64,000 nucleotides of DNA from Sipunculus nudus (taxonomy: Eukaryota > Annelida > Sipuncula > Golfingiida > Sipunculidae), in the NCBI GenBank assembly GCA_026874595.1, contig CM049310.1:930001-994000 (forward strand), in the 5' to 3' direction. Both the position numbers and the translations under genes were made by a program. The notes beneath the pieces are model-generated. The model was not told where the DNA came from and did not search any database. It saw only the letters and a list, made by a program, of their open reading frames with translations. Below, piece by piece: positions 47,492 through 59,590 of this stretch (position 1 is its first letter; each line of letters starts with the position of its first letter).

Positions 47492-49261
47492 AGCTCAGCT
47501 GACTATAAGTCATCTGAGCTATAGTCGTGGTCCATTGTCCGTCTGTCCGTCCGTCTGTCAATGTGGCACGTTTTGAAACCGTAAGACCTAGGAATCCAAA
47601 ATTCAGCATAATGTTAGATTCCCCAAGATCTCCTACCAAGCCGAAAACTGGGTCTTTGCGACTTCGTTCATTTGAGAAATTAAGGAAAAACCTCAATTTT
47701 TTATTAAAATCCTATTTTCACACTTTAGGACTCCCTAATATCAAAATCACTTATCTGTTTTTCCTCATATTTACCTTAAATATTCCTCTATATAGTTCCT
47801 ATGTACATGCCAGAAATTAAGTCTGTTAAGTATAAATTCTTTAAGTAATGGGCCCAAACATAATGGACTTTGTGAAAAATCAGGAAAAATATTTACTCAC
47901 TTAACATGAAAAATTTTGAAACTAGAGTCTATTTTCCCGGGTATATAACTATGTTTAATTAAGATTCCATTGTTTACCCAAAATTGGATCTGAATTTTGT
48001 AAATTTTTAAGTTATTAGCATAAAAATAAAATCAGTACCTTAAATTTTGCCCAACTTTGACCATGGCACCTTTTTTCCTGTAAATACCATTGATTTAATT
48101 TTCACAGCATGTAATATTTAAATGTTTAAATCTGAAATTTGAAAATAAAAGCTTGAAAATTAAGCTAGTTATTGATTTTTTTCTTGAGGCTCTATTGTAC
48201 TCATTTGCTTTGATTACAGATGCAGGGTCCCACTCCAGGTCACTGGAAGTCAGCTATGCCAGGGTTTCTGATTTGTTACGGTCACTGTGGGAGATCCCCT
48301 GCTGTGACAGGTGTATTACCATCACCACCGCCCCCCCCCCCATCCCCCCCACCCCCCACCCCCAAACCCATCCCACCAAGTGTTATGCAGTAATTGTTAT
48401 TGTTTTCACTGTATCTCCTTTATTGTAATGCTGTTTCCACACTGATATGCAAAAACTTTCCTTGAAAAAGTAATTCAAGGTGTAATCCAGAATATGCAAT
48501 GTTGTGTAATGTAGCATTTTTAAAGAAATCAGTTTTTCCTTAAATGATTTTAACAAATATAATTGAACCCATCAATATGCTTAAATTATTATAAAATATG
48601 AGAACATTATGGATAAATAAAGACTTAATTAAAAATTGTGAAATCTAAATCAAGTATTATTTTTAGATATTTATTGTTTTGCAGATTTAAAAGATATATT
48701 TTTGTGATAAAAAATAAATAAACATTTGTATGCATGATGTGGTGTTATCTGACAAGATTGAGATTTATGATGATGCAATTGAGAATTATGAATCAACTTT
48801 TATATTCAAATATATATGTTATATTGGAAATGTATAAAAATTTAGAAATAAAAAAAATTGATGTGATAAAAAAATGAGGATTTAATACAAACATTTGTAT
48901 ATTATTTTCCTGCCTCAGCAGAATTTGAGATCAGGCTTTGTTTGCCCTGTTTTATGTTGTTAATTAGTTATATTTCAACTGTATACATTTCATAAAAAAA
49001 TACATATATATTTAATAATATACATTATACATAAAAAAAGATTCAATTGAACAAATGTGTAAACTACTGAAATGTCAACAGTTAATCAAAAAGCCAACTA
49101 ATGATCATGGTAATAGTACAGATCATTTGTTCACAAACTGCTCACGTGCTTCAGTTCTTTTATTACCTCTTCCTCTTACACTTTGTCTCCATTTGATATT
49201 ATTTTAGATTTTTACCTTCAAGGTCAATGTCAGCTGAGCTCAGTGACCCATGGGTCCCTTG
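47492..49261 (+). mobile_element. Family-1 element, copy C, complete (HINE-like ends)
   Basis: The 5' end starts with AGCTCAGCTGAC, which is also half of an imperfect hairpin (AGCTCAGCTGACT-ATA-AGTCATCTGAGCT, given in parts). The exact inverse GTCAGCTGAGCT lies subterminally at 49229-49240, followed by the palindrome GACCCATGGGTC (49245-49256) and CCTTG. TTATT flanks both sides (47487-47491 and 49262-49266). The interior of about 1.7 kb is non-coding. It holds GTCCGTCTGTCCGTCCGTCT near the start and a C-rich tract at about 48330-48363. Asymmetrical inverted ends with a 3' hairpin and a T-rich target fit Helentron-associated interspersed elements. The short frames inside (97 and 91 codons) are not genes. 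Confidence 0.8.
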
Positions 49262-49624
49262 TTATTTCTGTTAAAACAGATTGGTAACAACTAGGCATGC
49301 AAAATAACAAGAACATACTTTTCAAGTCTTTGTCTTAGGTGTCCTCCATAGGTAATAGTTTTGACCCCATTAACAGTAAATCAGATAAATTTCCCTACAG
49401 CAAGCACTTTGGCCATCTTAATATGCTGTAGGCATTTTATAGTTAACATACAGTGGTCAGTCAATCAATTCAGTATCTTCAGACACAAATTCAGAAAAAG
49501 CATAAAAATGTAAAGTTTGGGTTTACAGTCTTTTCTCAGAACAGTTTCAGTCTCATCCAACTTCACAATTTGCCTTCTACGTCTTTTGAGCTTGTTGATC
49601 TGGTAGCTTTTCTCAGCTCACTGG

Positions 49625-49850
49625 TGAGCATACAACGAAAGCTGCCATAATAGGTGCTCGAGGGTTATTTCTTCCCCTTTCGGCTGCTGCTCACAACCAA
49701 TACCTGTTACCTTCTGGGTGGAGAAGGCACAACCTTGTGGTGAAGACTTTGGCCAGGAGTCTCTGGGAAGGCTTTGAATTGGACTCAAACCCACAACCTT
49801 GCAGTCAAACCACCCAGTGCCTGGATCAGCTACTTTTCCATCACACTTTG
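49625..49850 (-). mobile_element. tRNA-derived SINE
   Basis: On the minus strand an A-box-like TAGCTGATCCAG (49821-49832) is followed about 30 bp later by GGTTTGAGTCC (49781-49791), a good match to the pol III B box GGTTCGANTCC, in the context TTGTGGGTTTGAGTCCAATT. This is the layout of a tRNA-related SINE head. The body continues CTTCCCAGAGACTCCTGGCC, CACAAGGTTGTGCCTTCTCC and GAGCAGCAGCCGAAAGGGGA. The 3' end and tail are not clear. Not an intact tRNA gene, because the acceptor and anticodon arms do not pair properly. Confidence 0.7.
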
Positions 49851-50235
49851 AGAAGATTTTCTTACTACAGAAATAAACTAGTCATATAAACATCAAACAG
49901 CCAATATTTGACTAAACCAGTCTCTGAATAGATGAAAGGTCAGAGGTTATGTAACTTGTCTCCCACCAGAGGTCAGAGGTAAGCTTACTTGACTCCCCAC
50001 CTAACTTGTATCCCCACTGGCTGTATGGGTGGCCTGCTGATTTGGAACAGACTTCACACACATGAATTGCCATGGTGATTTGCTCATTACACGCCTTCTT
50101 ACTGATGGCCATTTTTCAACTATGCTATGTGAGATTTTCTTTGGGACCTTTCACTGTATGGCTCATTGCCACAAGTGCCTATTACATGCCAGCACATCTG
50201 TAACACATTGGAAAATTGTCATAATTCCAAAGTGG

Positions 50236-53200
50236 ATTAGATGCAGATGTTCAGTTACACTTACTAGGCATGTCACACTTTACAAGTCATTCAGATGTTC
50301 AGTTACTCTAATTAGGCATGTCGCACTTTACAAGTCATTCAGATGTTCAGTTACTCTAATTAGGCATGTCACACTTTACATGTCATTCTGATGTTCAGTT
50401 ACTCTAATTAGGCATGTCGCACTTTACAAGTCATTCAGATGTTCAGTTACTCTAATTAGGCATGTCACACTTTACATGTCATTCTGATATTCAGTTACAC
50501 TTACTAGGCATCTCACACTTTACAAGTCATTCAGATGTTCAGTTACTCTAATTAGGCATGTCACACTTTACAAGTCATTCAGATGTTCAGTTACTCTAAT
50601 TAGGCATGTCGCACTTTACAAGTCATTCAGATGTTCAGTTACACTTACTAGGCATGTCACACTTTACAAGTCATTCTGATGTTCAGTTACTCTAATTAGG
50701 CATGTCACACTTTACAAGTCATTCAGATGTTCAGTTACTCTAATTAGGCATGTCGCACTTTACAAGTCATTCAGATGTTCAGTTACACTTACTAGGCATC
50801 TCACACTTTACAAGTCATTCTGATGTTCAGTTACTCTAATTAGGCATGTCACACTTTACAAGTCATTCAGATGTTCAGTTACTCTAATTAGGCATGTCGC
50901 ACTTTACAAGTCATTCAGATGTTCAGTTACACTTACTAGGCATGTTGCACTTTACAAGTCATTCAGATGTTCAGTTACACTTACTAGGCATGTCGCACTT
51001 TACAAGTCATTCAGATGTTCAGTTACTCTAATTAGGCATGTCGCACTTTACAAGTCATTCAGATGTTCAGTTACACTTACTAGGCATGTCGCACTTTACA
51101 AGTCATTCTAATGTTCAGTTACACTAATTAAGCATGTCGCACTTTACATGTCATTCAGATGTTCAGTTACACTTACTAGGCATGTCGCACTTTACATGTC
51201 ATTCAGATGTTCAGTTACACTTACTAGGCATCTCACACTTTACAAGTCATTCTAATGTTCAGTTACACTAATTAGGCATGTGGCACTTTACATGTCATTC
51301 AGATGTTCAGTTACACTTACTAGGCATGTCGCACTTTACATGTCATTCAGATGTTCAGTTACACTTACTAGGCATGTCACACTTTACATGTCATTCAGAT
51401 GTTCAGTTACACTTACTAGGCATGTCGCACTTTACATGTCATTCAGATGTTCAGTTACACTTACTAGGCATGTCACACTTTACATGTCATTCAGATGTTC
51501 AGTTACACTTACTAGGCATGTCGCACTTTACAAGTCATTCAGATGTTCAGTTACACTTACTAGGCATCTCACACTTTACAAGTCATTCAGATGTTCAGTT
51601 ACACTAATTAGGCATGTCACACTTTACATGTCATTCAGATGTTCAGTTACACTAATTAGGCATCTCACACTTTACAAGTCATTCAGATGTTCAGTTACAC
51701 TAATTAGGCATCTCACACTTTACAAGTCATTCAGATGTTCAGTTACACTAATTAGGCATGTCGCACTTTACAAGTCATTCTGATGTTCAGTTACACTTAC
51801 TAGGCATGTCACACTTTACAAGTCATTCAGATGTTCAGTTACACTTACTAGGCATGTCGCACTTTACAAGTCATTCAGATGTTCAGTTACACTTACTAGG
51901 CATCTCACACTTTACAAGTCATTCAGATGTTCAGTTACACTAATTAGGCATGTCACACTTTACATGTCATTCAGATGTTCAGTTACACTAATTAGGCATC
52001 TCACACTTTACAAGTCATTCAGATGTTCAGTTACACTAATTAGGCATCTCACACTTTACAAGTCATTCAGATGTTCAGTTACACTAATTAGGCATGTCGC
52101 ACTTTACAAGTCATTCTGATGTTCAGTTACACTTACTAGGCATCTCACACTTTACAAGTCATTCTGATGTTCAGTTACACTTACTAGGCATGTCACACTT
52201 TACAAGTCATTCAGATGTTCAGTTACTCTAATTAGGCATCTCACACTTTACAAGTCATTCAGATGTTCAGTTACACTTACTAGGCATGTCACACTTTACA
52301 AGTCATTCAGATGTTCAGTTACACTAATTAGGCATCTCACACTTTACAAGTCATTCAGATGTTCAGTTACACTAATTAGGCATGTCGCACTTTACAAGTC
52401 ATTCAGATGTTCAGTTACACTTACTAGGCATCTCACACTTTACAAGTCATTCTGATGTTCAGTTACACTTACTAGGCATGTCACACTTTACAAGTCATTC
52501 AGATGTTCAGTTACTCTAATTAGGCATCTCACACTTTACAAGTCATTCAGATGTTCAGTTACACTTACTAGGCATGTCACACTTTACAAGTCATTCTGAT
52601 GTTCAGTTACTCTAATTGGGCATGTCGCACTTTACATGTCATTCAGATGTTCAGTTACTCTAATTAGGCATGTCGCACTTTACATGTCATTCAGATGTTC
52701 AGTTACTCTAATTAGGCATGTCGCACTTTACATGTCATTCAGATGTTCAGTTACTTTAATTAGGCATGTCGCACTTTACATGTCATTCAGATGTTCAGTT
52801 ACTCTAATTAGGCATGTCACACTTTACAAGTCATTCAGATGTTCAGTTACTCTAATTAGGCATGTCGCACTTTACATGTCATTCAGATGTTCAGTTACTC
52901 TAATTAGGCATGTCGCACTTTACATGTCATTCAGATGTTCAGTTACTCTAATTAGGCATGTCGCACTTTACATGTCATTCAGATGTTCAGTTACTCTAAT
53001 TAGGCATGTCGCACTTTACAAGTCATTCAGATGTTCAGTTACTCTAATTAGGCATGTCACACTTTACATGTCATTCTGATATTCAGTTACACTTACTAGG
53101 CATCTCACACTTTACAAGTCATTCTAATGTTCAGTTACACTAATTAGGCATGTCACACTTTACATGTCATTCTGATGTTCAGTTACACTTACTAGGCATC

Positions 53201-55946
53201 TCACACTTTACAAGTCATTCTAATGTTCAGTTACACTTACTAGGCATCTCACACTTTACAAGTCATTCAGATGTTCAGTTACACTTACTAGGCATGTCGC
53301 ACTTTACAAGTCATTCAGATGTTCAGTTACACTTACTAGGCATGTCGCACTTTACAAGTCATTCAGATGTTCAGTTACACTTACTAGGCATGTCGCACTT
53401 TACAAGTCATTCAGATGTTCAGTTACTCTAATTAGGCATGTCACACTTTACATGTCATTCTGATGTTCAGTTACACTTACTAGGCATGTCACTCTTTATA
53501 AGTCATTCTGATGTTCAGTTACACTTACTAGGCATCTCACACTTTACAAGTCATTCAGATGTTCAGTTACACTAATTAGGCATGTCACACTTTACATGTC
53601 ATTCTGATGTTCAGTTACACTTACTAGGCATCTCACACTTTACAAGTCATTCTCATGTTCAGTTACACTTACTAGGCATGTCACACTTTACAAGTCATTC
53701 TGATGTTCAGTTACACTTACTAGGCATCTCACACTTTACAAGTCATTCAGATGTTCAGTTACACTTACTAGGCATCTCACACTTTACAAGTCATTCTAAT
53801 GTTCAGTTACACTAATTAGGCATCTCACACTTTACATGTCATTCTGATGTTCAGTTACACTTACTAGGCATCTCACACTTTACAAGTCATTCTAATGTTC
53901 AGTTACACTTACTAGGCACACTACATGTCATTCTGATGTTCAGTTACACTTACTAGGCATCTCACACTTTACAAGTCATTCTAATGTTCAGTTACACTTA
54001 CTAGGCATGTCACACTTTACAAGTCATTCTGATGTTCAGTTACACTTACTAGGCATCTCACACTTTACAAGTCATTCAGATGTTCAGTTACACTAATTAG
54101 GCATCTCACACTTTACAAGTCATTCTGATGTTCAGTTACACTTACTAGGCATCTCACACTTTACAAGTCATTCTAATGTTCAGTTACACTTACTAGGCAT
54201 GTCACACTTTACAAGTCATTCTAATGTTCAGTTACACTTACTAGGCATCTCACACTACATGTCATTCTGATGTTCAGTTACACTTACTAGGCATCTCACA
54301 CTTTACAAGTCATTCTAATGTTCAGTTACACTTACTAGGCATGTCACCCTTTACAAGTCATTCTGATGTTCAGTTACACTTACTAGGCATCTCACACTTT
54401 ACAAGTCATTCAGATGTTCAGTTACACTAATTAGGCATCTCACACTTTACAAGTCATTCTGATGTTCAGTTACACTTACTAGGCATCTCACACTTTACAA
54501 GTCATTCTAATGTTCAGTTACACTAATTAGGCATGTCACACTTTACATGTCATTCTGATGTTCAGTTACACTTACTAGGCATCTCACACTTTACAAGTCA
54601 TTCTAATGTTCAGTTACACTTACTAGGCATCTCACACTTTACAAGTCATTCAGATGTTCAGTTACACTTACTAGGCATGTCGCACTTTACAAGTCATTCA
54701 GATGTTCAGTTACACTTACTAGGCATGTCGCACTTTACAAGTCATTCAGATGTTCAGTTACACTTACTAGGCATGTCGCACTTTACAAGTCATTCAGATG
54801 TTCAGTTACTCTAATTAGGCATGTCACACTTTACATGTCATTCTGATGTTCAGTTACACTTACTAGGCATGTCACTCTTTATAAGTCATTCTGATGTTCA
54901 GTTACACTTACTAGGCATCTCACACTTTACAAGTCATTCAGATGTTCAGTTACACTAATTAGGCATGTCACACTTTACATGTCATTCTGATGTTCAGTTA
55001 CACTTACTAGGCATCTCACACTTTACAAGTCATTCTCATGTTCAGTTACACTTACTAGGCATGTCACACTTTACAAGTCATTCTGATGTTCAGTTACACT
55101 TACTAGGCATCTCACACTTTACAAGTCATTCAGATGTTCAGTTACACTTACTAGGCATCTCACACTTTACAAGTCATTCTAATGTTCAGTTACACTAATT
55201 AGGCATCTCACACTTTACATGTCATTCTGATGTTCAGTTACACTTACTAGGCATCTCACACTTTACAAGTCATTCTAATGTTCAGTTACACTAATTAGGC
55301 ATGTCACACTACATGTCATTCTGATGTTCAGTTACACTTACTAGGCATCTCACACTTTACAAGTCATTCTAATGTTCAGTTACACTTACTAGGCATGTCA
55401 CACTTTACAAGTCATTCTGATGTTCAGTTACACTTACTAGGCATCTCACACTTTACAAGTCATTCAGATGTTCAGTTACACTAATTAGGCATCTCACACT
55501 TTACAAGTCATTCTGATGTTCAGTTACACTTACTAGGCATCTCACACTTTACAAGTCATTCTAATGTTCAGTTACACTTACTAGGCATGTCACACTTTAC
55601 AAGTCATTCTAATGTTCAGTTACACTTACTAGGCATCTCACACTACATGTCATTCTGATGTTCAGTTACACTTACTAGGCATCTCACACTTTACAAGTCA
55701 TTCTAATGTTCAGTTACACTTACTAGGCATGTCACCCTTTACAAGTCATTCTGATGTTCAGTTACACTTACTAGGCATCTCACACTTTACAAGTCATTCA
55801 GATGTTCAGTTACACTAATTAGGCATCTCACACTTTACAAGTCATTCTGATGTTCAGTTACACTTACTAGGCATCTCACACTTTACAAGTCATTCTAATG
55901 TTCAGTTACACTTACTAGGCATGTCACACTTTACAAGTCATTCTGA
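50236..55946. repeat. 48-bp satellite array, about 119 copies
   Basis: The unit is GATGTTCAGTTACACTTACT, AGGCATGTCACACTTTACAA, GTCATTCA, with 48-bp spacing. The main alternations are CACTTACT or CTCTAATT, GTCACAC, GTCGCAC or CTCACAC, and ACAAGTC or ACATGTC. Being a multiple of three and stop-free in two forward frames, it gives repeated SHFTSHSDVQLHLLGM and SFRCSVTLIRHVALYK frames, which are not genes. A few short units (GGCACACTACATGTC at about 53920, and at 54251, 55304 and 55639) mark an internal duplication. Confidence 0.97.
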
Positions 55947-56559
55947 TTTCACTACACCTTGTTTGATATGCTTCTTCCTTATGTAATGTATCATAAATTG
56001 CCAATTTCTAATATTTAAGTGGTGTCCCTTTATTATAGCAGCAATGAACAACTTGGAGCTTCAAATTTGTCATAGTATGCAACCTGTATAACTATTAAAT
56101 GAGGAAAATACATGTATGATAAATGAACAAAGCCTCACTTTTATGATCTCTTACAGAGCTTTTCTTTTACAAGTTGACAAGATATATGCAGTTTCAATGG
56201 TTACTTATTTTTGCAGACTATTCACACCTTTTAAATGTATAAATTGCTTAAACTTTTGAATTGACTAGTCTCACAGGACACAAGACATATTAGTATAGCC
56301 TATACAGATAATGACATGTTGTTCCTAATTGCATAGCATAGCCAATTTGATTGTTTGAAATATTTAATTGATACAGAATATGCACATATATATCACATAA
56401 TACAAGCATCAGTAGGATTGAGTGGAAGCTACTCAAAGCTTACCTTGACTATCTCCCAAATGTTTCCACTAACAATATACAAAGGCAGTATTCAGAGTGT
56501 TTCGGTGTGATTGAGTTTAGGTGAGGTAGGGTGGTATGGATGTTGGGTAAGTGAAGGTA
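55947..56559. other. AT-rich sequence, no feature
   Basis: No gene, RNA or repeat recognised between the 48-bp array and the next dispersed repeats. Confidence 0.55.
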
Positions 56560-57099
56560 AGTTGTAAAGACTAATGGACAGATTGGGCTGAAATTGTGCA
56601 TGTCCATTGATCATCGATATCTCCATCTTTTATTCAAGACTGGTACGTGGCACCATCTGCATTCATTTTTTGTGGCGTCCATCCGTATGTTTGCTGTAGG
56701 TGAAAATTGCTCATATTTCAGGAGTGGTTCAATGTATTGGTCTGAAATTTGACATGTACATCCATCTTGGAGAGTTTTTTCATAAAGCAGACAGGTGGAG
56801 CCATCTACCTAACTGTTTTCATAGTATAAATTAATGTCCTTTTCTCAGATATGATTCACGGTATTGGCCTGAAATTGTGCATGTCTGTAGGTCTCCGCTA
56901 GCTCCATCATGTATTCAAGACTGATTGTTTTTGTGTGGCGTCCATACGTATATTTGCTTAGGTGAAAATTGCTCATATCTCAGGTGTGGTTCAATTGGTC
57001 TGAAATTTTGGCATGTACATACATCTAGGAGTTTTTTTCTCATTAGTGGATTGGTGTCTCATCCTGAAATCTTGCATGGTGGATCCATCTGTAGACCTT
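56560..57099 (+). mobile_element. Family-3-type subrepeats (fragment)
   Basis: About three units spaced 140-150 bp. Each has 'tctcaggagtggttcaatgt', 'ggtctgaaattttgcatgta'-type phrases and CAAGACTGGTACGTGGCACC, CAGACAGGTGGAGCCATC or AAGACTGATTGTTTTTGTGT. The same wording appears in the subrepeats of 10440-10900 and 63120-63430. Neither family-3 end is present. The 60-codon frame at 56925-57107 is spurious. Confidence 0.65.
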
Positions 57100-57420
57100 C
57101 CCTATGAGAGTGGCCTTCACCTTGAATATTTCTGCATTTGGTTAAAATCAAAATCTTCAATATCTCAATAAGGGATGCATGGACTGGTCCAAAATTCAAA
57201 TTGACTGAAGATCTTTGATAACTTTATCTTCTGTGGAAGACAGGTGGCACCACCTTCTGTCCTTTTCTTGTTTTCACACCTTTTATTACCCCCTTCATTG
57301 CCACTTGACAGTACTGTGAGCAATTTAAGTAAAAAAAAAAACTAATTGACACATGTCTTTTATATAATGCATATACATAGATATAGGTTATGGGATGAGG
57401 TATATTTAAATTGGGATCAT
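57100..57420 (+). mobile_element. Family-4 dispersed repeat, copy 2
   Basis: Collinear with 29700-30065: GAGTGGCCTTCACCTTGAAT, GACAGGTGGCACCACCTTCT, CATTGCCACTTGACAGTACT, then an A-rich run and GCATATACATAGATATAGGT. It directly follows the family-3-type subrepeats, suggesting the two are parts of one larger element. Confidence 0.6.
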
Positions 57421-58474
57421 GTGTTCATTAATTTGTTAATAGCTAAGATGTTAAGTTATGGATTGTCAGAAATCATCACAATTTAACTTAATTAATGGAC
57501 AAGCCATTATCCAGATGGGTCTGTCTGTCAGTCTTATAGACAAAATCTACACCTAGTGCATGTTTTAAATAAATATGTTAGGCTTTTTAACAAATTAGTG
57601 AGTTACATACTTTGTCAGTAGCTATTATATTCTTTGAGTGTATCATGCAGTGACATTTGTGCCACTGCCTTAAGATACAGTCTTTCAGCTCTTTATTTAT
57701 GAGCAAGATTGTTATCAGATCTGTCAGTTTATATGTATGTCCAATCATGTGTAGTTGGGGTAATTGCATGCTACTAGGACCTCTGTAAAGATGTCATAGT
57801 TATTTCTTTACAATATGTTCTGTACATAAATGACAGGTGACAGCCTGACCTATAAATAAGACTTTATATGAGGTAATGGTTTTTAGACTATTACATGGTA
57901 CACACTTGATGTACAGTGTAGAACTGACAATGGTCTGCCAGATTACACAGTCAGCCATTTCTTACAAAGTAACTTATTGTAGTAAATAACCCTGAAACAG
58001 GGAAACCTGTCTTAATTGCCCAGACACCAGTTTATACTTCCAGAAGTTTTACTATTTAGAATCCTTGATCTAAGGCATAATTCTAAGGGGTAAAGCTATT
58101 TCATGAATTATGTATAACGTGCATATTACCCATTCTTACATGGTACAGGTCTGGGCAACTTTAGCTCTTCACCAGCAGTATATACTGCTATAGTTTCTGA
58201 CAGCTGGTGCTGTGATAACCTTCCTCAAAAGAATTTCAAATTTCTCAGAATTAATCAGTAAAATAAGAGACAAACTTGATATCATTCCTATATTTCAAGA
58301 CGTAAAAACAGCGTTTCTAAGGCGTAGCACAGAGGCGTTACATGACAGTGGATGAGTGCCACAACCATCAGTTATAATATAGAATATATGGGCAACCTTT
58401 ATTTCTTAAAGCAATACAATTATGCTGGTAATTGCTGCCATTGTGTTACCTCTGACATGGATGTTATTTTTTAT
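57421..58474. other. AT-rich sequence, no gene recognised
   Basis: No repeat copy or credible coding frame. Several frames of 60-80 codons appear random. Confidence 0.5.
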
Positions 58475-59590
58475 GCCCCCACCACAAAGTGGCCGCAGCA
58501 TATAGTTTTACCCATGTCCGTTATTCCGTCCTTCCGTTATTCCGAAATGAAACAGTTGTACAGACTTTTTTCGCAATGCCTGCAGATATTGGCCTGATTT
58601 TTGGTGTGTGGGCAGATAATGACCAGTTACAGATTGAGTTTATGTTTTGTCCCGGTTAACCTTCTTTTGACCGTATGACAGCTCCGGAACATAGGAAATT
58701 TTCTTGAAAAATAGAAATTTTCATGATAAATGCACATGTATGGACTTTGTTTTTTGCAATGCCTGCAGATATTGGCCTGATTTTTGGTGTGTGGGCAGAT
58801 AATGACCAGTTACAGATCGAGTTCGCATTTTGTCCCAGTTAACCTACTTTTGACCGTATGACAGCTCGTGAACATAGGAAATTTCATGAAAAATAGAAAT
58901 TTTCATGATAAATGCACATGTATGGACCTTTTTTCGCAATGCCTGCAGATATTAGCCTAATTTTTGGTGTGTGGGCAAATTATGACTAGTTACAAATCAA
59001 GTTCGCGTCCTGGTTTACCCACTTTTGACCATATGACAGCTCCTGAACATAGAAAATTTTACAAACTTTAACTAATATTTCTAATTTGCTCCAGACCGAC
59101 ACATCTAGTTTTACCCACTTACAGATCGAGTTCGCATTTTGTCTCGGTTGACCTACTTTATAATATGACGGCTCCTGAACTTAGAAAATTTCATGAAAAT
59201 TTCATGCACATGTACAGACTTTTTTCGCAGTGCTCGCAGATATTGGCCTAATTTTTGTTGTGTGGCAGCAAAATGAATACTTACAGATCGAGTTTGCGTT
59301 TTGTCCCGGTTGACTTACTTTTGACTGTATGACGTCTCCTGAACATAGAAAATTTCATGAAAAATTGAAATTTTCATGATAAATGCACATGTATGGACCT
59401 TTTTTCGCAATGCCTGCAGATATTAGCCTGATTTTTGGTGTGTGGGCAAATGATGACTAGTTACAAATCAAGTTCACGTCCTGGTTTACCCACTTTTGAC
59501 CATATGACAGCTCCTGAACATAGAAAATTTTACAAACTTTAACTAATATTTCTAATTTGCTCCAGACCGACACATCTAGTTTTACCTATG
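58475..59590 (+). repeat. Dispersed repeat with ~180-bp tandem subunits
   Basis: Opens with ATGCCCCCACCACAAAGTGG and GTTTTACCCATGTCCG, a start seen in many molluscan repeats. The subunit landmark CTGCAGATATTGGCCTGATT recurs at about 58578, 58761, 58941, 59232 and 59412. Each is followed by GTGTGTGGGCA, GACCAGTTACAGATCGAGTT, TTTGACCGTATGACAGCTC and GAACATAGGAAATTT. The block 58919-59115 recurs almost exactly at 59392-59586 (offset about 471), ending both times in CCGACACATCTAGTTTTACC. Non-coding. Confidence 0.8.

Noticed and set aside
50236-55946. Forward frames up to 167 codons with 16-residue repeats
   Set aside because: The 48-bp unit is stop-free in two frames at once, which is a property of the satellite. 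Short units break the frames.
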